This document shows, in pieces, positions 12,934-22,705 of a stretch of 64,000 bases of DNA. How positions within the stretch are numbered: the stretch's first letter is position 1; each line of letters starts with the position of its first letter. The notes beneath the pieces were generated by a model, which had not been told where the DNA came from, ran no database searches, and worked only from the letters and a program-made list of their open reading frames with translations. The position numbers were made by a program, and so were the translations under genes. Source of the DNA: Allodiplogaster sudhausi (taxonomy: Eukaryota; Nematoda; Chromadorea; Rhabditida; Diplogasteridae); assembly GCA_945643635.1 (NCBI GenBank), contig CALZFC010000005.1:4912501-4976500 (forward strand). Reading direction: 5' to 3'.

Positions 12934-14917
12934 ATGCGTTGGTCGATCGCCCTGCGGCGATATCTGCTGTTCTCGCTGGTTGTTGTCCCTCTAATCCATT
13001 CCCAGAAAGTCCAGCCGAATCATGTGGCCCTGAATGAGAAGCGGAAGCACATTGATGTGGACTCCAGTTGGCTGGACAAGACTCAGCGAGAAGTCCAGAA
13101 GGTTCGGAGAATGCCTCCTTCCGGGACAAGTCAATGAATACGTCACAGGTGTCCCTGGATGCGAGTAACTCGGAGAAGGTGCTCCTTCAGCTGCTGAACA
13201 GTGGAAAGGAACTCGCTGCCTCTGCCGCGGGCAATGTCGCCGCTGCAGAGACTTCCGATGGGAAGAGGGCTCAGGTTCAGAAGATCGGAGACAAGGGAGG
13301 AATCGCCTCCGCTGGAGATCACAAGTTTGATACAAAAACAGTTTATATCTTTTTCCAATATTCCATATTTTCTTTACGTTGTTGAAAAATATAAATAAAA
13401 AATGAAGTGAAACGATGTTTTCCCAGAGCCCAGCTGCGCACAAGTGAAGGACCGGATGGGAAACACGCTCATCTCAAAGCAGATGGGAAGTACGAACTGG
13501 ACACGATTGCCAAGGGCTCTCTAAAGGATCCGAAGGTCTTCTTCCATTAGTCATTTCATTCTAAATCCACGACTGAACTCCTTGAGGACACAGAGTTCGA
13601 GGCCCACAACAATCGATTTGACTTGGGATTGAATCCTACCCACCAGGCAGGAGACAGCGGCGATGGCTTAATTTCATACAAGGACAAGGTTGTATTTCTG
13701 GTTTCCTTCTCTTTACTCTTCTTATTGATGAGTATATTTAAAGATTATTAATGCAGATACGTTTACTTATTTGATCATGCATTATATAATTATGTATTTG
13801 TTAGCACATGAAATGCAAGCCAAAAAACATAGAAAGTGAAGACAATCGATCTTTACCGAAAATAATAGATGAGGAAATGAAAGAAATGAGTGACTTTGAA
13901 GGAAAAAGGGAAGAGTGTGCGGTACGGATACACAATTTCTAAAGTGGGAAACAAGACAAGCGCCACTCTTCAATCTGGAAACCAAGGGCCAGTCGGAGAT
14001 TTCGCTGAGAATCTCTTTGGGCGTCGTAGCGAGAAGTATCACTGCACAGGTTTATACCACAATCTCTCTTTTTTAATTCATTCCGTTATCTCAACGGATT
14101 TGTCCCATTCGTATTAACTGAATTTTAAACCTTCAATAATCCTTCTCTTTTTGTCTAGCCGAAACACCTGGAATTTCTCAATGTTACGATGGCCAAGGCC
14201 GTTCTGTTGGAAAAGTACGTCCTTTATTCTGAAAGAATAAAAGAAATATCATTCTTATTTGAGTGAAAAATGACGTGCTCTCTTAAGGTGGTTGCGGATA
14301 AGAATGGGAACACAGTTGTGTATAACGACAAGGACGTGCCCATTGGCACGGGGAGCGTGCGACAAACCGGGCCACGCTCATACGAGGTTACTCTCCACTT
14401 TCATTTCTCTCAGGAAAGATCCCCTGCTCGGCAGGCAGTGATCAGCAAGAATCTCTTCATCACCCGCCTCAAGGATGTCCGCAGTTCTCCCTGCTGTCGC
14501 GAACTCTCCGGCCGCGACTGCATCGCCCCCATTAAACTCGCCAATCCCACCTTCAAGTTTGAATTTTATGAAGCATCCGGAATTGTCCTTTCTTTTCTCT
14601 CTTCTCTTCTGCATTCAAGACTAATTTAAATTCTCTTTTCTCTTATGGTTAGAATAGAAAGATACACCAAAGTAAAATAAACTATAGTATTCTTAAGTTT
14701 CAACCGTGTCTTCAGATGAGTTCGGAAATATATTTTTTCTGCGGAGAGGAAACTGTGTTTTCTCTCTGCTCTCTCTCTCTTTCTCTCACTCTCACCCTCT
14801 CTCTCTCTCACTCTCTCTCTCTCTTTCTCTCACTCTCACCCTCTCTCTCTTACTCTCACTCTCACTCTCTCTCTCTCTCTTTCTCTCACTCTCACCCTCT
14901 CTCTCTCACTCTCACTC

Positions 14918-14954
<37 letters not shown>

Positions 14955-15652
14955 CAGTCACCCGAGTAGCCGTGAGGGGGAGACAGTCCACTTGACCTGG
15001 CCGTCCTGCTTTGACATGGGAATCGACGTGACTCTGCCCCCTGGCGTGCACATTGACAAGCTGGCAATGAAATTGGACGTGTCGATTCAGCCGATCGGGA
15101 AGCTGCGATGCATGGACGTGGCCACTTGTGGCCGGGAGTGCTTCTATTGCGACTGGTGCAAGTCCACCAGGTCCTCCCTTCGTCTCAGTTCTCTCTCGTC
15201 CTTCACCTGAAAGATTCCCTGTTTCAACTTTGATACCTCAATAATGATGTAAAATAACGTGTTTGAGGAAGCTGAAACTGCTGGAGAACACAGAGGGAAA
15301 TCTTTGCCGCGCAACGGGGCAGCGCACCTATCGCCTGACTGTCCGTCTCTGCCCTCCTCCAGAGGATCCGAACTTCACGATGTGCTCGGCCTTCTCGAAG
15401 TCGGTGTGGCAGAAGGATTACTGGCAGAAAGAGGGCGCCGTGGATGTCTGGATGAAGTTCTACGAGAGAGCACAGACGAGGCCGGAGGCACGATCTAACC
15501 ATTCTTCACTTCCTATTCCTCACTCTCTTCATCTCTCCTTTCTATTTTCAGTTGGAGAAGGAGTTCTTCGCTCAAATCGACAATCCTCTGCTGGGCCGTG
15601 CATTCAAACTGGCCATAATTGCCGAGTGGCTCGCAGCCAATTCACTTGACGT

Positions 15653-15695
<43 letters not shown>

Positions 15696-16184
15696 AAGAA
15701 TAAGACAGTGTACTTACCATAAGATTATGTCTTAAACCTTCGTTCTTTGCGGAGGAAAGCCAGATGGACTGTCTTTCCTTGTAATGTTGATTTGTGTGCA
15801 GCAAGGGAGCTACACGCCGACGAACTCGGAGCTGCTTGAGTTCTGGGTTTCTAAGCGGGCGCCCGACACTCTCCTGGCCTGCCAACACGCAGTGATCGAC
15901 TACCAACTCGAGGGAGCCAAGGTCCAGACCAACGTCCTCTTCGAGGCTGCCACCACTGCCAACTCGGTCCGGACTTCACTTCTTCCTTCTCTTTCTTATC
16001 TCTCTCAAGATTGCTCTCTTTTCAGCTGCCAAACATCTTCAAAGACAAGAAGTGTGAGGCATTCGAATCTCTTCAAGAGAGTAGATTCCAGCAGGAGGCT
16101 GGGAACTTCAAACGAGCTGGAGGTGGCGGCATCTTCGGCGGTTTCTCTTCTTTTCTTCAATCCGCAGCTCAAGCAGGGAAGTAA
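12934..16184 (+). CDS. Secreted Cys-rich protein, 618 aa, family not recognised
   Basis: Thirteen exons join with consistent phase: 12934-13101, 13149-13324, 13427-13535, 13587-13688, 13902-14049, 14159-14214, 14288-14386, 14414-14556, 14958-15170, 15268-15487, 15552-15650, 15802-15966 and 16026-16184. The total is 1857 nt, 618 codons plus TAA. The start gives a clear signal peptide (basic start, then LLFSLVVVPLIHS). The N-terminal third is hydrophilic and low in Cys, with repeated Asp/Gly/Lys turns (GPDGKHAHLKADGKYELD). From about exon 8 there is a compact Cys-rich region with CCRELSGRDC, CGRECFYCDWC and CRATGQRTYRLTVRLC, then a helical stretch (FAQIDNPLLGRAFKLA) and a short Gly-rich end. 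Intron 10 (15488-15551) appears to use a GC donor. I do not recognise the family; secretion is the only safe inference. Confidence 0.8.
14758..14954 (+). repeat. (CT)n tract directly before an acceptor
   Basis: About 195 bp of CT and CTCACTCTCACC repeats running into CTTGCAG (14951-14957), the acceptor of exon 9 of the 618-aa secreted protein gene. Confidence 0.9.
15657..15691 (+). repeat. (CT)n microsatellite in an intron of the 618-aa gene
   Basis: Uninterrupted CT run just after the donor at 15651. Confidence 0.9.
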
Positions 16185-17173
16185 TTTCTATATTTGAAAT
16201 ATTAGTTTTTTTAACGTTCTAATATATTTATGAAGTAGTTATCTTTATTATATGTATATTTTTGCGTGACCGGTATTAAGAGAGGTTTGCTTTGGAGATT
16301 ATCAATTTAAAAAACCAATTTAAAATGCAGACAATTTTTTGTTTCTTGGCTGTTGCAGTACTCATTTTGGATATAAAGATGCATAGAATTAGTTGATTGT
16401 TCGCTCTGTAATTGACATATGTAATTAACATAAGGAGAGCGGTGTTGTTGTTTTGCATTTAATCTGATATTTCATTCTAATTAAATAGTTTCACTATGAC
16501 ATTTTGGAGTGAATGATGAGAGGAGATGAAGCATGAGAAGGAGAGAATGCGCGGCCAACTAGATAATCCTCCTGGAGACTCTGGCACACGCTGACTCTGA
16601 TTGCTTGAGTAACAGAGAGGGAGATAGAGTGACAGAGAGAAAGAGAGAGTGAAAGACACAGAGAGAAAAAGATAGGGGAAACTGAGGAAGAGAAACAGAG
16701 AGGGAGATAGAGTGACAGAGTGAAAGAGAGAGTGAAAGACACAGAGAGAAAAAGATAGGGAAAACTGAGGAAGAGAGAACGAGAGAGAGAGGGAGAGCGA
16801 GAGAGGAGTCATTCTGAAAGATGGAGGACCGCCTTTAAAAGTGGGCAAGAAGTAGAAGAAGCCACGAAGATTCAGTCAGTTAAACATTCTTCATTCTCCA
16901 GTTTTTTCCAAGTCAAAGCGATGTTGCATTCTGTTTCAACAAATGTATTCTCTGAACCATTCGCCTCTACCTGCTTCTGAATTGCACGTTCAAATTTTCA
17001 TCGCCTGATTTACTTAGTTAGCTGAATCCTAAATCTCTTAAAACAAAGTTCTGTAATTTTTTACGTACGTATTCTGCAATGCCGCCAACTGAAATACTCC
17101 CCGTTATGCACTGTAAATAAATGTAATAAGTGTAATGAGACGCAGGGTTAAATGGTGTGTTTCCAGGAAGTGA
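16185..17173 (+). other. Intergenic stretch, AT-rich then (GA)-rich
   Basis: No gene is seen. Positions 16200-16490 are AT-rich. From 16610 to 16810 there is an imperfect purine repeat in which a block of about 70 bp (agagggagatagagtgacag and its continuation) occurs twice. A TTTCCAG acceptor at the right end precedes the next small gene. Confidence 0.55.
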
Positions 17174-17508
17174 ATGGAAAGAGAAGTGAGGATGCGCGTT
17201 CTCATGGACGAGTACGCGCGACTCCTCCAACTCTTCGACGACATCCTCAGCATGAGACAGAGCATGGCACGGCTAGAAGTCTACATGCTCGTCATGGTGG
17301 CCCAGGTCTCCCTGGCCCTCCTTGTCAGTCTCTGTCAATCCAACTTCCTCCCCTTCTCATGCTCGTCCCCTTTCAGGGTGGCAGTCTTGTCTTCCTTTGC
17401 CATCTGGCCTGCCGCTGCCGACAACGTGGAGAGTATCGCCTCGAGCACCGGTTCGAACGAGAAGCTCTCCGAATTCCTTCTCCAGACAAGAAACACATTC
17501 CCCCTTAA
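17174..17508 (+). CDS. Small membrane protein, 93 aa, unknown
   Basis: Two exons (17174-17323 and 17377-17508) joined by a 53-bp GT-AG intron give 93 codons plus TAA. The N-terminal half is helical and charged (EYARLLQLFDDILSMRQSM). It is followed by a long hydrophobic stretch (VYMLVMVAQVSLALL, then GGSLVFLCHLACRCRQR) that would cross the membrane once or as a hairpin, and a short basic tail. An acceptor TTTCCAG lies 7 bases before the ATG, as expected for a spliced leader or a 5'-UTR intron. No family is recognised. Confidence 0.5.
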
Positions 17509-17929
17509 ACAATTCTTCTCGAGGAAAATATAAAGTATTTATTCTGCAATATTAAGATTAAAACTAATGATTATCAAAAAGCAGAATAGACCCTTTAAGT
17601 GCAGACACGTTTACAATGACAAATAGAGATCAACTGGTACTCACGAATCCCTCTACTGATTTCACACTTATGCGATTCACAGTTATTCTTCAAATTCAGG
17701 CCACTTTACTACTAAATATTCTATGTAAACCGTATTGTTTTTGTTGTACCAAAGATGAAGAGCACCAAAATTATCAAAGAAGGTACCAAGTAGTTCTCCG
17801 TCATTCTTGATTACAATCTCTGCTAATGCCATGTAATCTGAGCTCATCCGCGCTATGTTGAGGACCCGTCCATGGCCAAATGAAGAGAGGAGAAGGTGAG
17901 GAGAGAACGAGAGACCCACGGCCGACCAC

Positions 17930-19582
17930 TTAGACCCGAATGAGTTGAGTGAGAAGGCCGGGGAAGAAGCTTGAGCTGGCCCTCCCTCCAGCCGACCATT
18001 CGAGCTGAGTGTGGCCTTCAGATGGATATCCGTCGAAGACCTCGTGTTGATCCCTGCCGCCGCGACTTCCCTTGAGTGTGAAGTCTGCAAGCAAAGGGGC
18101 TTCCAAGTTATGGCCATCAAAGAGATTCTGTTTACGAACAATCATAAAGGGCTTCCTGATTGACTCTACTAAGGGATTCTCTTGCAAAGATTACTAACTC
18201 CCGTAAGGTTAATTGTGAAGAGAAATCCTCACTTTCCGTTTATTTAACGAGCGAAATGTTTTTTTTAAATTTGAATGAATAGTACACATGAAACTAGTGC
18301 AGATGAATAGTATGTACATATCTTCTAATTCTTTCTCAACATTCACAAGTATGTATGTATGTATGTACATACATATATCGGTATGTCGTTCACCTTTCAC
18401 CTGAACGATATAACGATATATGTATGTACATACATACAAGTACCTTTTCCGATCTAGAACTTGGCCTAGAAGGTGAGCATGCAACTATTCTTGCGTTCAT
18501 ATGTACATCTCTCTGCCATAAAGAAATGAGATGAAATGAACTAGAATGACACGAACATTAATCCAGCCACAGGAGACGGACGCGCCTTGTTCGTAGAAGC
18601 GTTCGTTGATCTTCGCATGAAGAAGAGTGCAGCCAATTGCATCGACATTCTCCAGCACAATGTGCATTCCATCCACTTCCACGGCGACGGTAACGAGTTC
18701 CCCCGACAAGTCAACGAGTGGAGTCGCGGAGAAATGAGAACAACGAACTCGGCCGCCACCGCCGCAGCAGAACGACAACTCACTCACTCCGCACTGCTTC
18801 CTCTCAAGGAATCGACAGGTAGATCAAAGCAAGCGAAAGAGAAGATACAAGGAGAGAAAGACCAACGAGGATGCAGTCGCTGGCGAGGCTGTAGATCGTG
18901 CAGACCTCGCCTTGCTTGGCATCAAGTCCACTGATGACTATTTCAGTGAGCTGAACAGTGAAGGGTAGTTTGTCAATGATGGTGAGGGTTCCTCTGCCAT
19001 TGAATGCCAAGAATCGCTCTCTTGTCACGGGGTCGGCTACGATTGCTCGACTTCTTTCTGGTGACAGAAATGTCAGGAACATTCCGGTTTCTACGATCTA
19101 CAAAGATAATTACTTGAACCTAACCTTGTTTCATATCAGCTCTTTCCAACTCAGCACGTAATAGCATCGAATGAGACGATTTAAAAATTTCTTCTTCACT
19201 GGCAAAAGAGAGAACGATTTCTTACCTGGCCATGCAGCAGCCAAGGTGGAGTCGTGTTTGGTGCATCCGTGATATTTTGTGTGTCGTTTCCATCATTATT
19301 GGTGCGGAAGACGAAAAAGACGAGAACGAGAATAATGGCAGAGGCAAGGAGGAAGAGAAGAAGAAGACAGAAAGCAGCACAGAGAACCCGCCAGAATCGG
19401 GGAAGAGAGGAGAAGCGAGAGCGGAGAGAGAAAAGGGAAGATCGGAGGCACTCCGCGCAATGCGAGTCCCTGAGGCGACCGAAGAACTTCCCGCCGTTGT
19501 CTGCTGGAGGACTCGGAGGGGACGGGGCCCAGGACTCTGTAAAGACTCCCCCTTTGTAAGGCATGTAAAGCATCTCTACCAT
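17930..19582 (-). CDS. Type II membrane protein, about 343 aa, family not recognised
   Basis: Read on the minus strand as exons 19582-19226, 19097-18863, 18747-18557 and 18178-17930, all in phase (1032 nt including stop). The N-terminal cytoplasmic part holds two close Cys (HCAECLR) and a basic stretch. A single strong membrane segment follows (LCAAFCLLLLFLLASAIILV) with no signal cleavage site, then potential N-glycosylation sites (NDT, NIT, NTT). The ectodomain has beta-rich segments (RERFLAFNGRGTLTIIDKLP, VDGMHIVLENVDAIGC). The topology recalls sarcoglycan-type or other beta-rich type II ectodomain proteins, but no diagnostic motif was found, so no name is given. The last exon is the least certain. 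It converges on the 93-aa gene. Confidence 0.65.
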
Positions 19583-20080
19583 TCAATCTTTCGGCTCTCC
19601 TTCCATTCTCTCTCATTTTACAAGGGACGACGCGTTTTGTTAAAAAATTAATTGTGGTAATTGTACATGTGGCAGCTTGATCATGAAATAGACTTGGTGA
19701 CATTATAGTGAATCATTTGTAAAATCCCTGACGAATTCGAACAAAGTCTTCCTGAAGATGCACAGAAGGAAATCTCTCGTGGTGGTTGTTTCTCTCGAAG
19801 GAGGGAACACTTCGATTTGTAGCAATCGAAGGAGGCATCCGCTCAAAAATCAACTGAAAACGATAGTTCAGACAAAAGACAAAAATGACATGAAAGTGCT
19901 TAGATATTTGGTTGCAACGCAAAAGAGAATCCTCGCTTCTCTGTGGAACACGAAATGTTTCCTCCTTATCTGATAAGAAATTCAATGGCACCCATGAGTT
20001 TGCTTTCATTGTCTGCTTGACTCACTGTTCGCCCGAAGGAAAACTGTTGACACCTCAAGATAAAGTACACATCAAAGATA
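19583..20080 (+). other. Upstream region of the type II membrane protein gene, no gene seen
   Basis: Nothing convincing is coded here. Short open frames lack splice support. The right end is the TA target dinucleotide of the foldback element. Confidence 0.5.
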
Positions 20081-21170
20081 CAGTACCGCTAAACAACCAG
20101 GGGTGCAGGAACTTTCGGAACTTTCGGAAAGTTCCAAAATGTCCGATCAAATTTGTGCGTTTCTCGATAACCGCACGTCGATTTGGTTTGCATATTTGGA
20201 TTCAGGCTCTCGGTTTTCACCATAATTGAGCATTAAAATGTCAAGATAATGAATATTCACCAAAACGGGAAATTTGTGAATTCAGTGGTGCAGGAACACC
20301 ACAATTCGCAGTGCGTCATTGTGTCTTCGTGTCAGTGAAATTTATGAAGGCATTTGCTCGAACAGTATAACTTTAAATTGCAGTTTCAGACTTCATATTT
20401 ATTATCCTTTTGTCTTATCAAGTGCCTTTTAATGTTACAAGTAAAAAAGTACGGCAAAACAAACCTTGCAAAAGAAAATGAAGAAATTTGTTCAAAAGCA
20501 GAACCGAACACCAGCCACTCCGCTCATCCTTGTTGCAAGCATACCAATGCGCTACCTGGTCATACAGCTGACCAGCTTCAAACAATTTTAGGGTGCATTT
20601 GGCGTTGTTCTTCAGAGCTGGTAGAGGCCATGACAACTAAAATTCCAAACGTTCCGTAGTCTTCCGTACATTGCCAGATTTCAATTTCGAAAACATAAAA
20701 ACATACTCTCTCCGCGTTGGAAAATATTTTTTGAATGTACTTTTCCAGAATTGAAATCCAAAAGCGCAGCAAAACATTTACCGCGATTGAGGCTCGAACA
20801 TCAGACAAACAAAATTGCAATCCAGCGCGTAAACCACTGCGCCATGCCAATCATATCTGCTGATGCAACCGAATCCTTGACAGTCGGTCAGCCACTTGCT
20901 TCCCAAATTCACTTTCTCTCTCTCTCTCTCTATCTCTCTCTATTTCTCTCTTTCTCTCTCTTTCTCCCTTCTCTCTCTCTCTCTCTCTCTCTCTGTTACT
21001 TCTTGATTTGTCCTCACTTTGCTTCGCTTTTTCCCTCGTCCTTCGCTTTCTTCGCTTTGTCCTTCGCTTTCTCCTGCTTCGCTTCGCTTTGTCCTCTTTG
21101 CACTGTCGGTGGTCTCAAGCCCGACGACGATAATGGCAAAACAATGATCTGCCATCCACGTCGCTATTCA

Positions 21171-21212
<42 letters not shown>

Positions 21213-21518
21213 ACTCTCTCTCTCTATCTCTCACTCTATTCTTTTTCTCCATTTCTCTCTCTTCCTATTTCATTCTCTCTCTCTCTTTCTCTCTCTCTTT
21301 CTTTCTTTCTCCATCTAGGCCCCAAGGGTCGTACAAACCCGAGATAGAACAGGGCCGGCCAGGCCAGGCCCAAAATTCCAGGGCCCGAAATCTGCGGGAA
21401 ATAGTGAGAGACTGAGAAAGAGAGAGGAGAGCGAGAGATAGAAAAGAAATTGAATAGCGAAGTAGATGTCTGATCATAGTTTTGCAATTATCATTGTCGA
21501 TCATCAGTCAATCATCAT

Positions 21519-21592
21519 GGCCTGCGTAGCGCAGTAAGGTGCGCGCTTGATTGGTTTTTTGAGCGTCGCAAGTTCGAATCTCAAACGGGGAG
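21519..21592 (+). repeat. tRNA-like (Pol III promoter) sequence in the foldback centre
   Basis: A box A-like TAGCGCAGTAAGG, a D-arm pair GCGC/GCGC and a box B GTTCGAATC are spaced as in a tRNA. The acceptor and T stems do not pair well, so this looks like a tRNA-derived SINE head or a decayed tRNA rather than a working tRNA gene. It is present only in the right half of the foldback element. Confidence 0.55.
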
Positions 21593-21693
21593 AACGTTTT
21601 GACTAGGAAAAAGATAAGAGAGTCAAACAGATATCTCAAAGTGGGGGATCTTTCAAAGCGAAGCAAAGAGAGAACAAATCAAGAAGTAACAGC

Positions 21694-21734
<41 letters not shown>

Positions 21735-21797
21735 TGAATTTGGGAAGCAAGTGGCTGACCGGCTGTCAAGGATTCGGTTGCATCAGCAGATACGATT

Positions 21798-21868
21798 GGC
21801 ATGGCGCAGTGGTTTATGCGCTGGATTGCAATTTTGTTTGTCTGACGTTCGAGCCCCAATCGCGGTAA
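21798..21868 (+). repeat. Second tRNA-like module, present in both arms of the foldback
   Basis: Box A-like TGGCGCAGTGG and box B GTTCGAGCC lie about 50 bp apart. The mirrored copy is in the left arm at about 20783-20852 on the other strand, with small differences. This implies that a tRNA-derived short element was part of the arm before the inverted structure formed, or was copied by arm conversion. Confidence 0.6.
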
Positions 21869-22705
21869 ATGTTTTGCTGCGCTTTTGGATTTCAATTATG
21901 GAAAAGTTCATTCAAAAAAATATTTTCAGACGCGGATAGAATATGTTTTTATGTTTTCGAAATTGAAATCTGGCAATGTACGGAAGACTATGGAACGTTT
22001 GGAATTTTCGTGGCATGGCCTCTACCAGCTCTGAAGAACAACGTCAAAATGCACCCTAAAATTGTTTGAAGCTTGGCAGCTGTTTGACCAGGTGGCGTAT
22101 TGGTATGCTTGTAACAAGGATGAGCGGAGTGGCTGGTGTTCGGTTCTGCTTTTGAACAAATTTCTTCATTTTCTTTTGCAAGGTTTGTTTTGCCGTACTT
22201 TTTTACTTGTAACATTAAAAGGCACTTGATAAGACAAAAGGATAATAAATATGAAGTCTGAAACTGCAATTTAAAGTTATACTGTTCGAGCAAATGCCTT
22301 CATAAATTTCACTGACACGAAGACACAATGACGCACTGCGAATTGTGGTGTTCCTGCACCACTGAATTCACAAATTTCCCGTTTTGGTGAATATTCATTA
22401 TCTTGACATTTTAATGCTCAATTATGGTGAAAACCGAGAGCCTGAATCCAAATATGCAAACCAAATCGACGTGCGGTTATCGAGAAACGCACAAATTTGA
22501 TCGGACATTTTGGAACTTTCCGAAAGTTCCGAAAGTTCCTGCACCCCTGGTTGTTGAGCGGTACTGTATGTACTACTTTCTGTTCACAAGTTCCATTTCG
22601 CATGCCCATGTACATATGTCGAACTGAGCACAGGAAATTGCCAAGAAGCAGGGCGACCGGAAATGCCGTTTCTGCTTTTGCCTCCTGCCAAGATTCACTT
22701 CCGAA

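Larger units (their letters stand above)
20081..22566. mobile_element. Foldback DNA transposon, 2.49 kb, Tc1/mariner-type tips (CAGT) and TA duplication
   Basis: The left end reads CAGTACCGCTAAACAACCAG and the right end is its reverse complement with one change, and both are flanked by TA. Long arms (about 20081-21000 and 21660-22566) are near-identical inverted copies. For example the open frame starting MLEQYNFKLQFQTS appears on + at 20354-20659 and on - at 22293-21988. Each arm has a CT or GA microsatellite near the centre. The middle (about 21010-21660) is less symmetric. No transposase frame is present, so the element is non-autonomous. It sits immediately upstream of the IQ/AAA gene. 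Confidence 0.9.

Noticed and set aside
21519..21592. A functional tRNA gene
   Set aside because: Box A and box B are present but the acceptor and T stems do not pair, and it lies inside a transposon.
20354..22293. Matching ~100-codon open frames in opposite orientation
   Set aside because: They are the two arms of the foldback element. Frame retention follows from arm identity, with no start context, splice or domain evidence.
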